A DNA stretch of 64,000 bases from Microvelia longipes (GCA_018340805.1 JACMZG010000008.1:13320807-13384806), one strand, 5' to 3'; counted from the stretch's first letter, positions 37,095 to 49,761 are shown. A program made the numbers and translations. Notes: a model not told the origin generated them from the sequence alone.

Positions 37095-37293
37095 GTATTT
37101 TCTTATCAATAAATTAATTAAAACATTTTTATTATCTTGATTATTTAATTAAATAATCAAATTATTTAAATTTTTCCTGGAAACTTAAAGAATTAAATAA
37201 GACCACGATTTTTCGTTTAGTCTTTTAGGGAATTTTTAAAATGAAAATGAGGTTATGAGGCCTATTTTTATAGGAGCGGGAATCACTGATAAA

Positions 37294-37296
<3 letters not shown>
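37095..37296. other. Start of the following intron
   Basis: It begins GTATTT. At about 37220-37296 there is an AAAATGAAAATGAGGTTATGAGG segment followed by GGAGCGGGAATCACTGAT, similar to the sequence upstream of the (TA)n tracts at 25080 and 30158. Confidence 0.55.
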
Positions 37297-37330
<34 letters not shown>

Positions 37331-37351
37331 TATATATATATATATATATAT

Positions 37352-37392
<41 letters not shown>
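37297..37392. repeat. (TA)n microsatellite at the left border of the foldback element
   Basis: About 95 bases of TA. It ends directly at the first base of the foldback terminal repeat, so any target duplication on this side is masked. Confidence 0.95.
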
Positions 37393-37393
<1 letters not shown>

Positions 37394-37395
<2 letters not shown>

Positions 37396-37740
37396 TTCTG
37401 TGAAGTCACTATCATAGGTTAATGCCGCATACTAAAACACAAAACAATTGGTACTCACTATTTTAACTACCGAATTTTGCCGAACTTTTGCCGAACTATG
37501 TATAGCTAAGTGTATATGTAAAAACGCTCAAAAATAAATAAAAATATCGTATAGATTGTCAAAAATATTAATATTTGCGTAATAGACTATAAATTAATAT
37601 ACTGTACTGCGGAATTAAACATACCTGTCGTGAAAGAAACATATATTATTTAACACAATACTTTATTAAAAAAATATAATAATTATTTAACTATTGCTAA
37701 CTATATGGTCTAATATAAAACACAAAAAATAGAAAATGTA
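37394..37740 (+). repeat. Left outer inverted-repeat domain
   Basis: Matches, inverted, about 49940-50384 and, in the same orientation, 60277-60720. It carries the string of motifs CCGAATTTTGCCGAACTTTT and GCCGAACTATGTATAGC at 37470-37505, then GCTCAAAAATAAATAAA, ATCGTATAGATTG, and ACATACCTGTCGTGAAAG. Confidence 0.85.
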
Positions 37741-40320
37741 AACGTATACAGAGTAACAGCAGTAGTAACATACTGCAAATTAATAATTCTGCGTTGCGGC
37801 TTTAGTATAGTTCGGCAACTTTGTATAGTTCGGCCGAACTATATAAAATTCTATATAAAATCAGGGGATAGTTGAAATTAAATAAAAACTTTGTAAACGT
37901 ATACAGAGTAACAGCAGTGGTAACATACTGCAAATTAATAATTCTGCGTTGCGGCTTTAGTATAGTTCGGCAACTTTGTATAGTTCGGCCGAACTATATA
38001 AAATTCTATAAAAAATCAGGGGATTGTTGAAATTAAACAAAACTTTGTAAACGTATACAGAGTAACAGCAGTAGTAACATACTGCAAATTAATAATTCTG
38101 CGTTGCGGCTTTAGTATAGTTCGGCAACTATGTATAGTTCGGCCGAACTATATAAAATTCTATATAAAATCAGCGGATTGTTGAAATTAAATAAAACTTT
38201 GTAAACAAATACAGAGTAACAGCAGTAGTAACATACTACAAATTAATAATTCTGCGTTGCGGCTTTAGTATAGTTCGGCAACTATGTATAGTTCGGCCGA
38301 ACATTATAAAATTCTATAAAAAATCATGGAATGAATGAAATTAAATAAAACTTTGTAAACGTATACAGAGTACCAGGAGTAGTAACATACTGCAAATAAT
38401 TAATTCTGCGTTGCGGCTTTAGTATAGTTCGGAAACTTTGTATAGTTCGGCCGAACATTATAAAATTCTATATAAAATCATGGAATGGTTGAACTGAAAT
38501 AAAACTTTGTAAACGTATACACAGTAACAGCAGTGGTAACATACTGCAAATTAATAATTCTGCGTTGTGGCTTAAGTATAGTTCGGCATTTATGTATAGT
38601 TCGGCCAAACTATATAAAATTCTATATAAAATCATGGAAGGGTGAACTGAAATAAAACTTTGTAAACGTATACAGAGTAACAGCAGTAGTAACATACTGC
38701 AAATTAATAATTCTGCGTTGCGGCTTTAGTATAGTTTGGCAACTATGTATAGTTCGGCCGAACATTATAAAATTCTATATAAAATCAGGGGATAGTTGAA
38801 ATTAAATAAAACTTTGTAAACGTATACAGAGTAACAGCAGTAGTAACATACTGCAAATTAATAATTCTGCGTTGCGGCTTTAGTATAGTTCGGCAACTTT
38901 GTATAGTTCGGCCGAACTATATAAAATTCTATATAAAATCAGGGGATTGTTGAAATTAAATAAAACTTTGTAAACGTATACAGAGTAACAGCAGTAATAA
39001 CATACTGCAAATTAATAATTCTGCGTTGCGGCTTTAGTATAGTTCGGCAACTATGTATAGTTCGGCCGAACTATATAAAATTCTATATAAAATCAAGGGA
39101 TTGTTGGAATGAAATAAAACTTTGTAAACAAATACAGAGTAACAGCAGTAGTAACATACTGCAAATTAATAATTTGCGTTGCGGCTTAGTATAGTTCGGC
39201 AACTATGTATAGTTCGGCGAACTATATAAAATTCTATATAAAATCAAGGGATTGTTGGAATGAAATAAAACTTTGTAAACAAATACAGAGTAACAGCAGT
39301 AGTAACATACTGCAAATTAATAATTTTGCGTTGCGGCTTTAGTATAGTTCGGCAACTATGTATAGTTCGGCCGAACATTATAAAATTCTATATAAAATCA
39401 TGGAATGGTTGAACTGAAATAAAACTTTGTAAACATATAATAAGAAACAGCAGTGGTAACATACTGCAAATTAATAATTCTGCGTTGCGGCTTTAGTATA
39501 GTTCGGCAAGTATGTATAGTTCGGCCGAACATTATAAAATTCTATATAAAATCAGGGGATAGTTGAAATTAAAAAATACTTTGTAAACAAATACAGAGTA
39601 ACAGCAGTAGTCACCTACTGCAAATTAATAATATTGCGTTGCGGCTTTAGTATAGTTTGGCAACTATGTATAGTTCGGCCGAACAATATAAAATTCTATA
39701 TAAAATCAGGGGATAGTTGAAATTAAATAAAACTTAGTAAACGTATACAGAGTAACAGCAGTAGTAACATACTGCAAATTAATAATTCTGCGTTGCGGCT
39801 TTAGTATTAGTTCGGCAACTTTGTATAGTTCGGCGAACATTATAAAGTTCTATATATAATCAGGGGATTGTTGGAATTAAATAAAACTAAATAAACAAAT
39901 AGATAGTAACAGCAGTAGTAACATACTGCAAATTAATAATTCTGCGTTGCGGCTTTAGTATAGTTCGGTAACTTTGTATAGTTCGGCTGAACTATTTAAA
40001 ATTTTATATAAAATCATGAGATTGTTGAAATTAAATAAAACATAGTAACCATATAAAATGTAACAGCTCTAGTAACATCCTGCTAATTAATAATGTTAGG
40101 TTGCGGGTTCAGTATAGTTCGGCAGCTTTATATAGTTCGGCCGGACTATATAAAATTCTATATTAAATCAGTGGATTGTTGAATTTAAATAAAACTTAGT
40201 AAACATATAGAAAATAGAAGCATAAGTTATATACTGCAAATTAATGATGCTGTGTTGCGGGTTTAGTTTAGTTTGGCGAAAGTATATAAATTTCTATATA
40301 AAATCAGGGGATTGTTGAAA
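37741..40320 (+). repeat. ~155-bp tandem array, about 17 units
   Basis: Unit landmarks in order: AACGTATACAGAGTAACAGC, CATACTGCAAATTAATAATT, GCGTTGCGGCTTTAGTATAG, TTCGGCAACTTTGTATAG, the 12-bp palindrome GTTCGGCCGAAC within TATAGTTCGGCCGAACTATA, and AAAATTCTATATAAAATCA. Spacing between landmarks is 153-156 bases. The last two to three units (from about 40020) are clearly more diverged, as expected at an array edge. Confidence 0.95.
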
Positions 40321-40327
40321 TTAAATG

Positions 40328-40358
40328 AATCTGCATCTGCTAGATGTAGATGCAGATT
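40328..40358. repeat. Hairpin at array/cargo border
   Basis: AATCTGCATCT and AGATGCAGATT, a perfect 11-bp stem with a 9-base loop, sit exactly where the left array ends and the central cargo begins. Confidence 0.85.
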
Positions 40359-40689
40359 TAAGGGGCAAGACTGATGTCAAAATCTCTATTTTTCATAAAT
40401 TAAAAACATCAATATAACAACAATAATAATAATTAAATCGCGTTTCCTTAGAGAGCGCGACATGAGGAATGACATTCCAAGAAGCTTCATTGTAGCAACC
40501 AAGGATTTAAAAATTTCTCACCTATTAGAAATTGGATCCAGGGATGCTACAGCAGCTATCTTGGAATGTAAGGTTAATGGCCAACTCTCCAACATCCTTG
40601 GTGGTGAGTCTATACTTACCGTATGACTCTGCCACCCTCCCTCTTCGGAAGAGATGTGTAGAGTGGTTGGATAAGCCGAGGAAAATAAC
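40359..40689. other. Unidentified stretch upstream of the gypsy pol relic
   Basis: More balanced in composition than its surroundings. It may be decayed gypsy sequence upstream of reverse transcriptase: a scrap reading DATAAILECKVNGQL vaguely recalls the entry to a retroviral-type protease, but no catalytic DTG/DSG is present. No LTR is found on this side. Confidence 0.35.
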
Positions 40690-41230
40690 CTTAAGATTGA
40701 TGATATCTTAGACAATTTAAAAAGGAGCTGTATTTTTTTCTTCTCTAGATCTCGCTTCAGGTTATTGGCAGGTAGAAGTAAACGACCAAGACAAAGAAAA
40801 AACAGCTTTCGTGACGTGTGAAGGGCTTTACCAGTTCAAAGTCATGCCCTTTGGGCTATGTAATGCCCCTGCCACGTTTCAGCGGTTAATGGATTCGGTG
40901 CTGAGCGGATTAAAGTGGCGAGTAGCCATGGTTTATTTAGATGATGTTGTGATTTGGAGTCGGACCATTGAAGAGCACATAAAACGGTTAAGGGAAGTAT
41001 TTATTCGGTTGCGTAAGGCTAACTTAAAACTCAAGCCAAATAAGTGTCATTTAATTAAGAACAAAATAAGCTACCTGGGGCATATTGTAAGTGCAGATGT
41101 CATAGCGACGGATCCTGATAAAACAAGAGCTGCTAGTGATTGGCCAATACCGTCATCTGTGAAGGAACTGCGCTCGTTTTTAGGGTTTGCAGCGTACTAC
41201 AGAAGATTATTCAAGGATTCGCTGAAATAG
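40690..41230 (+). pseudogene. Gypsy reverse transcriptase relic
   Basis: Visible motifs: IDDILDNL, a one-base frame change near 40720, LDLASGYWQ (catalytic Asp region), VMPFGLCNAPATFQ, MVYLDDVVIWS (YLDD active site), LKPNKCHLI and LGHIVS, and LRSFLGFAAYYRRL at the connection to RNase H. The frame ends in a stop at 41228-41230 after a second shift, and the reading continues in another frame. It lies after a missing protease and gag. Confidence 0.9.
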
Positions 41231-41948
41231 CAGCTCCATTGTATAAAGCTACTCAGCAGCGGGAGAAATTTGAGTTTGGGGATAAACTTCTAACGTCGTT
41301 TCAAGCTTCAAAAGCAGCACTAACAAAAACACCTGCACTAGCTCTGCCAGATAATGCCGGTAAATTTTATTTAGATTGTGATGCAAGCGATATGGGACTA
41401 GGATCTGTGCTTTTCGCAAATACAAGGAGGAGAAGAGAGAGTCATAGCGTACGCGAGTAGAGCATTTCAAAGGCAGAACGGCACTATTGTACAACGAGGA
41501 AAGAAATGCTAGCACTGGTGTATGGAGTCTGCACTTCAAAGCATATTTATATGGCCGTCAATTTACTGTTAGAACAGACCATAATGCTTTAAGATGGTTA
41601 CAATCATTCAAAGAACCCGAAGGACAGTTAGTGAGGTGGATTGGATTCCGTTCCCAATATAATTTTGAAGTGATCCATAGACCTGGTAAGCTTCACGCTA
41701 ACGCTGACGGATTGTCACGAATATGCAGACAGTGCAAAATTGTTGTGAAAGATCCAGAAGAAGACAATAATCTGACAGAAGATCGGACGATTTGTGCTAT
41801 AGCATTGACAGATGACACGATAGCTCAGGAGCAAAGATCTGATGTTGACTTAAAAGAAGTATTTAACTGGATAGAAGCAGGTGAACGACCTGAGTACCAG
41901 CAAGTACGAGGAAGCAATGCCACTCTTTTAAGCCTGTGGGCACAATGA
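41190..41948 (+). pseudogene. Gypsy RNase H relic
   Basis: The first part (frame of 41140-41460) has AAPLYKAT, then the RNase H start FYLDCDASDMGLGSVL with the catalytic Asp. Frame changes near 41415 and 41465-41500 follow. The second part (frame of 41487-41948) has FTVRTDHNALRWL, HRPGKLHANADGLSR and an open linker towards integrase ending in a stop at 41946-41948. The expected glutamate region between these parts is garbled by the frame changes. Confidence 0.85.
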
Positions 41949-42054
41949 CACCGTCTGAGTAAAAACAAAGATGGGGTTTGCAACGTCGGTGGAAGAAACT
42001 GAAAAAAAGTTGTTAGGTACCAGGTTGTTCTACCTCGTAAGTTGATCCCAATAG

Positions 42055-43090
42055 TACTGCAGGAGTTGCATGGGGACTGTCGGGAGCACACTTAGGAATT
42101 AGCAGGACTAAGAAGAAGATAAGCTTACGGTTTTATTGGCCAGGGTATTTGCGGGAGATAGAAGATTGGGTTAGTTCATGCCAGAATTGCAACAAGCGAA
42201 AAGGTAGTAAAGCAAGAGCACCTATGCAAGTAGTAAAAACTGGGTTTCCATTCCAACGTGTTGCGTTAGACATTCTAGGCCCTTTACCTGAGACAACCCA
42301 GCAAAACAAGTATATTCTTGTCATAGCCGATTATTTCACTAAGTGGGTAGAAGGTTTTGCATTGCAGAATATAGAAGCAAAAACTGTTGCTGATGTATTT
42401 TTGAAAGAATTTATTGCCCGCTATGGTGTACCATATGAAGTTCATTCGGACCAAGGCCGTCAGTTTGAGTCACAGCTGTTTGTAGAACTAGCTGAGCAGT
42501 TGAACATGGTAAAGACAAGGACTAGCCCTTACCATCCAAAATCCGACGGGTTAGTCGAGCGGTTCAATCGAACCTTGGCCGATATGCTATCACACTATGT
42601 AAACGATCACCATGATGATTGGGAAAAACATCTTCCTATGGTTATGATGGTCTATCGGTCAAGTGAACATGTTACTACTGGTGTTACGCCGCACTATGCA
42701 TTGTTTGGAAGAGAGTTTCGACTGCCTTTAGATCTTATGTATGGAGTACCAGAACCAATGCAGGGTTTGACTCAGTACATAACAGAGCGCAGACAGATTC
42801 TGGAGGAAGCATATAAGGTAATTCGGAAGAGACAAGATTTGAAACATCAAGCTCAAAAAAGTTATTACGACAGATCATGCAGCGGGATAAAAGCTTTAAA
42901 GGAAGGGGATCGTGTATGGATTTGGTTTCCACACATGGGAAAAGGAAGAAGTGCAAAGTTTCATCGCCCCTGGAATGGGCCCTACATAGTGCGGAAAAAG
43001 TTATCTGATGTTATACTTATCCAACTTCCAGAAAATTGGAAGTCGGACCAAACGCCTGGTGGTACACAGCAATCGAATGAAGCTGTTTAG
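42055..43090 (+). pseudogene. Gypsy integrase, largest intact frame
   Basis: An HHCC zinc region is partly visible (AHLGISRTKKK, then WVSSCQNCNKRKG), the first half lying before a frame break. The catalytic core shows the D,D-35-E triad: VALDILGPLP, EVHSDQGRQFES and SDGLVERFNRTL. The C-terminal part has GDRVWIWFPHMGKGRSAKF and the GPY module WNGPYIVRKKL. It runs open from 42149 to the stop at 43088-43090. The intact core is striking next to the broken reverse transcriptase, but no start context or frame continuity supports expression. Confidence 0.9.
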
Positions 43091-43235
43091 AGAACAACCT
43101 GAGGACCTGACTGGAAATTAAGAGGGGAAGAGTGTGACATGAGTTTTTTTTTAAATGAGAATTTAAGTTATTGTTGAGAGTTAATATAATTAGATTGCTT
43201 TGAGTGTTGAACGTTAATCCGTGTTTGTTCTTATA

Positions 43236-44369
43236 GGCTACGCTACAGTATGATTTCTTTTGATATGCCTAGTGACGATGGGCCCCCCACTTTTAGGCGC
43301 AACCCCAGGAAGACTGACTGGACGGCTTTCTTTGAGAAGCTGTCCTCTCTTCCTGAGTAAACGCCTGGGGATTATGGCAATGGCCAGATTTTTCTGGAAA
43401 GTGCCATAGCCCTCTCTAACAATCTAAGGAATACCTTTGAGGAAACCTGCCCCTTAGTTTCTGAACCGATGCGTAAGGTTCGATGGTGGGCTCGCCATCT
43501 TTCTCTTCTAAAGAGGAAGATGCGAAGGGCTCTAAACCGTGCCGTGAGATCTATGGACCCACTGCACTGGGATCATTAATGAGGGGCTAGAAAGGAATTT
43601 AAAAAAAGAGGTCAGGAGAAGCAAATGAGCCAGCTGGCAGACCCATTGTGAGGAGATTTCATCCATGGCAGATGCTTTCAGGCTCTCTATACTGCTTAGT
43701 GAGGAAGGGAGAAGAAATGTGCTTGGATCTCTTAAGAGATGATATGGCACATGGACCAAAGGAAAATATGGAACCTAGCTGATAAGGTTATCTTATGGTG
43801 CCATAAATTGGGCATTCAGTCAGTTTGAGGCTATAAAAGCACCAGGCCCTGACAGGATTCCTCTTATTGTGCTGCAGCGTAGCATGGATGTCATTTACCC
43901 ATCTTTGAGTAAATTATTTCGAGCTAGCGTGGCATGGGAGGAGGTTCCCCGGAATGGAAGGCGGCTAGGGTGGTCTTTATTCCTAAACCTGGGAAGACTG
44001 ACTACACTCAGGCTAAGTCTTTCAGACCTATTTGCCTTACTTCTTTTATAGATAAGGGTCAAGAAAGGATTATAAATAATTATATCCGAGAGGAATTTCT
44101 CTCCCGTGACCCTCTTTATCCAAACCAGCCTGCTTTTCAGTGGCATAAGTTGACTGAATCTGCCCTTCATGCGCTGGTCAGTGAGGTTAAGAAATTTCTG
44201 GACTCTGGAGAATTCTGCCTTGTTCTCTTCTTTGACGTTGAGGGTGCCTTCGATCGGGCAAGAATTAAGGTCATATGCAAAGCTCTCAGTGAGAGAGGGT
44301 CCCCAAAGGCCCTTACGAACTGGGTTACCTCCTTATTAGAGGTGACAGAGGGCCGGAGGTTCAAGTGAC
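43236..44369 (+). pseudogene. LINE fragment: linker and first half of reverse transcriptase
   Basis: Three frames carry pieces of one non-LTR polyprotein. First piece: GPPTFRRNPRKTDWTAFFEKL, stop near 43360, then VRWWARHLSLLKRKMRRALN, the linker after the endonuclease. Second piece: IKAPGPDRIPLIVLQ. Third piece (43934-44368): VVFIPKPGKTDY, SFRPICLTSFIDK, NQPAFQ and the catalytic motif A block FFDVEGAFD. The sequence stops before the YADD motif, exactly where the right 155-bp array begins. It has the look of an arthropod Jockey/R1-type LINE. It is truncated on both sides and directly abuts the gypsy LTR remnant. Confidence 0.85.
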
Positions 44370-47300
44370 TATACTAATGCCGCAACGCAGAATTATTAAT
44401 TTGCAGTATGTTACTTCTGCTGTTACTCTGTATACGTTTACAAAGTTTTATTTCAGTTTAAACATTCCATGATGTTATATAGAATTTTATAATGTTCGGC
44501 CGAACTATACATAGTTGCCGAACTATACTAATGCCGCAACGCAGAATTATTAATTTGCAGTATGTTACTACTGCTGTTACTCTGTATACGTTTACAAAGT
44601 TTTATTTAATTCCAACAATCCCCTGATTTTATATAGAATTTTATAATGTTCGGCCGAACTATACATAGTTGCCGAACTATACTAAAACCGCAACGCAGAA
44701 TTATTAATTTGCAGTATGTTACCACTGCTGTTACTCTGTATACGTTAACAAAGTTTTATTTCAGTTCAACCATTCCATGATTTTATATAGAATTTTATAA
44801 TGTTCGGCCGAACTATACATAGTTGCCGAACTATACTAAAGCCGCAACGCAGAATTATTAATTTGCAGTATGTTACTACTGCTGTTACTCTGTATACGTT
44901 TACAAAGTTTTATTTAATTTCAACTATCCCCTGATTTTATATAGAATTCTATATAGTTCAACCGAACTATACATAGTTGCCGAACTATACTAAAGCCGCA
45001 ACGCAATATTATTAATTTGCAGTATGTGACTACTGCTGTTACCTGTATTTGTTTACAAAGTTTTTTAATTTCAACTATCCCCTGATTTTATATAGAATTT
45101 TATAATGTTCGGCCGAACTATATAGTTGCCGAACTATACTAAAGCCGCAACGCAGAATTATTAATTTGCAGTATGTACTACTGCTGTTACTCTGTATTTG
45201 TTACAAAGTTTTATTTAATTTCAACTATCCCCTGATTTTATATAGATTCTATATAGATCGGCCGAACTATACATAGTTGCCAACTATACTAAGCCGCAAC
45301 GCAATATTATTAATTTGCAGTATGTGACTACTGCTGTACTCTGTATTTGTTTACAAAGTATTTTTAATTTCAACTATCCCTGATTTTATATAGAATTTTA
45401 TAATGTTCCGCCGAACTATACATAGTTGCCGAACTACACTAAAGCCGCAACGCAGAATTATTAATTTGCAGTATGTTACTACTGCTGTTACCTGTATACG
45501 TTTACAAAGTTTTATTTCAGTTTCAACCTTCCCATGATTTTATATAGAATTTTTAATGTTGGCCGAACTTACATAGTTGCCGAACTATACTAAAGCCGCA
45601 ACGCAGAATTATTAATTTGCAGTATGTTTACTACTGCTGTTACTCTGTATACGTTTACAAAGTTTTATTTAATTTCAACTATCCCCTGATTTTATATAGA
45701 ATTTTATAATGTCGGCTAAACTATACATAGTTGCCGAACTATACTAAAGCCGCAACGCAATATTATAATTTGCAGTATGTTACCACGCTTTTACTCTGTA
45801 TACGTTTACAAAGTTCTATTTAATTTCATCAATCCCCTGATTTTATATAGAATTTTATATAGTTCGGCCGAACTATACATAGTTGCCGAACTATACTAAA
45901 GCCGCAACGCAGAATTATTAATTTGCAGTATGTTACTACTGCTGTTACTCTGTATAACGTTCACAATGTTTTATTTTAAGTTTAACCAATTCCATGATTT
46001 TATATAGAATATATAGTTCGACCGAACTATACATAGTTGCCGAACTATACAAAGCCGCAACGCAGAATTATTAATTTGCAGTATGTTACTACTGCTGTTA
46101 CTCTGTATACGTTATACAAAGTTTTATTTAATTTCAACAATCCCCTGATTTTTATATAGAATTTATATAGTTCGGCCGAACTATACATAGTTGCCGACTA
46201 TACATAGTTGCCGAACTATACTAAAGCCGCAACGCAGAATTATTAATTTGCAGTATGTTACTACTGCTGTTACTCTGATACGTTTACAATGTTTTATTTA
46301 AGTTTAACCATTCCATGATTTATATAGAATTATATAGTTCGCCGAACTATACATAGTGCCGAACTATACTAAAGCCGCAACGCAGAATTATTAATTTGCA
46401 GTATGTTACTACTGCTGTTACTCTGTATACGTATACAAAGTTTTATTTAATTTCAACAATCCCCTGATTTTATATAGAATTTTATATAGTCGGCCGAACT
46501 ATACATAGTTGCCGAACTATACTAAAGCCGCAACGCAGAATTATTAATTTGCAGTATGTTACTACTGCTGTTACTCTGTATACGTTTACAATGATTTATT
46601 TAAGTTTAACCATTCCATGATTTTATATAGAATTATATAGTTCGACCGAACTATACATAGTTGCCGAACTATACTAAAGCCGCAACGCAGAATTATTAAT
46701 TTGCAGTATGTTACTACTGTGTTACTCTGTATACGTTTACAAAGTTTTATTTCAGTTCAACCCTTCCATGTTTTATATAGAATTTTATAATGTTCGGCCG
46801 GGCCGAACTATACCTAAAGCCGCAACGCAGAATTATTAATTTGCAGTATGTTACTACTGCTGTTACTCTGTATACGTTTACAAAGTTTTATTTCAGTTTA
46901 ACTATTCCATAAATTTATATAGAATTTTATATAGTTCGGCCGAACTATACATAGTTGGCGAACTATACTAAAGCCGCAACGCAGAATTATTAATTTGCAG
47001 TATGTTACTACTGCTGTTACTCTGTATACGTTTAAAAAGTTTTTTTTAATTCAACAATCCCTGATTTTATATAGAATTCTATATAGTTCGGCCGATCTAT
47101 ACATAGTTGCCGAACTATACTAAAGCCGCAACGCAATATTATTAATTTGCAGTATGTGACTACTGCTGTTACTCTATATTTGTTTACAAAGTATTTTTTA
47201 ATTTCAACTATCCCCTGATTTTATATAGAATTTTATAATGTTCCGCCGAACTATACATAGTTGCCGAACTATACTAAAGCCGCAACGCAGAATTATTAAT

Positions 47301-49761
47301 TTGCAGTATGTTACTACTGCTGTTACTCTGTATACGTTTACAAAGTTTTATTTCAGTTCAACCCTTCCATGATTTTATATAGAATTTTAATGTTCGGCCG
47401 AACTATACATAGTTGCCGAAATATACTAAAGCCGCAACGCAGAATTATTAATTTGCAGTATGTTACTACTGCTGTTACTCTGTATACGTTTACAAAGTTT
47501 TATTTAATTTCAACTATCCCCTGATTTTATATAGAATTTTATAATGTTCGGCTAAACTATACATAGTTGCCGAACTATACTAAAGCCGCAACGCAATATT
47601 ATTAATTTGCAGTATGTTACCACTGCTTTTACTCTGTATACGTTTACAAAGTTCTATTTAATTTCATCAATCCCCTGATTTTATATAGAATTTTATATAG
47701 TTCGGCCGAACTATACATAGTTGCCGAACTGTACTAAAGCCGCAACGCAGAATTATTAATTTGCAGTATGTTACTACTGCTGTTACTCTGTATACGTTCA
47801 CAATGTTTTATTTAAGTTTAACCATTCCATGATTTTATATAGAATTATATAGTTCGACCGAACTATACATAGTTGCCGAACTATACATAGTAGCCGCAAC
47901 GCGCAGAATTATTAATTTGCAGTATGTTACTACTGCTGTTACTCTGTATACGTTACAAGTTTTATTTAAGTTTAACCATTCCATGATTTATATAGAATTT
48001 ATATAGTTCGACCGAACTATACCGAACTATACTAAAGCCGCAACGCAGAATTATTAATTTGCAGTATGTTACTACTGCTGTTACTCTGTATACGTATACA
48101 AAGTTTTATTTAATTTCAACAATCCCCTGATTTTATATAGAATTTTATATAGTTCGGCCGAACTATACATAGTTGCCGAACTATACTAAAGCCGCAACGC
48201 AGAATTATTAATTTGCAGTATGTTACTACTGCTGTTACTCTGTATACGTTTACAATGTTTTATTTAAGTTTAACCATTCCATGATTTTATATAGAATTAT
48301 ATAGTTCGACCGAACTATACATAGTTGCCGAACTATACTAAAGCCGCAACGCAGAATTATTAATTTGCAGTATGTTACTACTGCTGTTACTCTGTATACG
48401 TTTACAAAGTTTTATTTCAGTTCAACCCTTCCATGATTTTATATAGAATTTTATAATGTTCGGCCGAACTATACATAGTTGCCGAACTATACTAAAGCCG
48501 CAACGGAGAATTATTAATTTGCAGTATGTTACTACTGCTGTTACTCTGTATACGTTTACAAAGTTTTATTTCAGTTTAACTATTCCATAAATTTATATAG
48601 AATTTTATATAGTTCGGCCGAACTATACATAGTTGCCGAACTATACTAAAGCCGCAACGCAGAATTATTAATTTGCAGTATGTTACTACTGCTGTTACTC
48701 TGTATACGTTTACAAAGTTTTATTTAATTTCAACAATCCCTTGATTTTATATAGAATTCTATATAGTTCGGCCGATCTATACATAGTTGCCGAACTATAC
48801 TAAAGCCGCAACGCAATATTATTAATTTGCAGTATGTGACTACTGCTGTTACTCTATATATGTTTACAAAGTATTTTTTAATTTCAACTATCCCTGATTT
48901 TATATAGAATTTTATAATGTTCGGCCGAACTATACATAGTTGCCGAACTATACTAAAGCCGTAACGCAGAATTATTAATTTGCAGTATGTTACTACTGCT
49001 GTTACTCTGTATACGTTTACAAAGTTTTATTTAATTTTAACAATCACCTGATTTTATATAGAATTCTATATAGTTCGGCCGAACTATACATAGTTGCCGA
49101 ACTATACTAAAGCCGCAACGCAATTATTAATTTGCAGTATGTTACTACTGCTGTTACTCTGTATACGTTTACAAAGTTTTTTTCAGTTCAACTTCCATGA
49201 TTTTATATAGAATTATAGTCGGCCGAACTTACATAGTTGCCGAACTATACTTAAGCCGCAACGCAGAATTATTAATTTGCAGTATGTTACTTGGTGTTAC
49301 TCTGTATACGTTTACAAAGTTTTATTTAATTTCAACAATCCCCTGATTTTATATAGAATTTTATATAGTTCGGCCGAACTATACATAGTTGCCGAACTAT
49401 ACTAAAGCCGCAACGCAGAATTATTAATTTGCAGTATGTTACTACTGCTGTTACTCTGTATACGTTTACAAAGTTTTATTTCAGTTCAACCATTCCCTGA
49501 TTTTATATAGAATTTTGAAAAGTTCGGCCGAATATTACAAAGCTGCTGAACTATACTAAACCTGCAATATAGCCTAATTAATTTGCAGTATGTTACTACT
49601 GCTGTTAGTTTCTATATGTTTACTAAGTTTTATTTAATTTCAACAATCCCCTGATTTTATATAGAATTTTATTATTTTGGTCGAACTAAACCATTCTGCT
49701 GGACTATACTAAACCTGCAATGTATAATTATTAATTTACAGTTTGTCACAACTGTTAATGA
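44370..49761 (-). repeat. ~155-bp tandem array, about 35 units, inverted relative to the left array
   Basis: Reverse complement of the same unit (GCCGCAACGCAGAATTATTA, GCAGTATGTTACTACTGC, GTATACGTTTACAAAGTTTT, GTTCGGCCGAAC). Unit variants recur in the same order about 1.83 kb and then 1.68 kb apart (for example GTTCCGCCGAAC at about 45409 and 47239; GCCGATCTATAC at about 47090 and 48770), showing a higher-order repeat of 11-12 units. The last units (from about 49500) are diverged. Many single-base gaps may be sequencing error. Confidence 0.95.

Larger units (their letters stand above)
40690..43235 (+). mobile_element. Decayed Ty3/gypsy retrotransposon fragment (pol and start of 3' LTR)
   Basis: Domain order reverse transcriptase, RNase H, integrase is that of Ty3/gypsy. 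Gag, protease and the 5' LTR are missing. After integrase, a purine-rich tract (AGAGGGGAAGAG, about 43120-43132) is followed by TGTGACATGAG, which looks like the polypurine tract and the first bases of the 3' LTR. Only about 100 bases of the LTR remain before LINE sequence starts. Several frameshifts break the coding region, so it is inactive. Confidence 0.85.

Noticed and set aside
43895..44170. Minus-strand frames within the LINE and gypsy relics (also 41249-41539, 41825-42091, 42735-42956)
   Set aside because: They are antisense shadows of clearly coding reverse transcriptase and integrase sequence.
37741..49761. Helitron/Helentron with internal ~150-bp tandem repeats as the explanation for the arrays
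   Set aside because: Such elements carry repeats in one orientation and lack long inverted ends. Here arrays and outer domains are inverted on the two sides, which fits foldback structure better. Not fully excluded for the origin of the unit.
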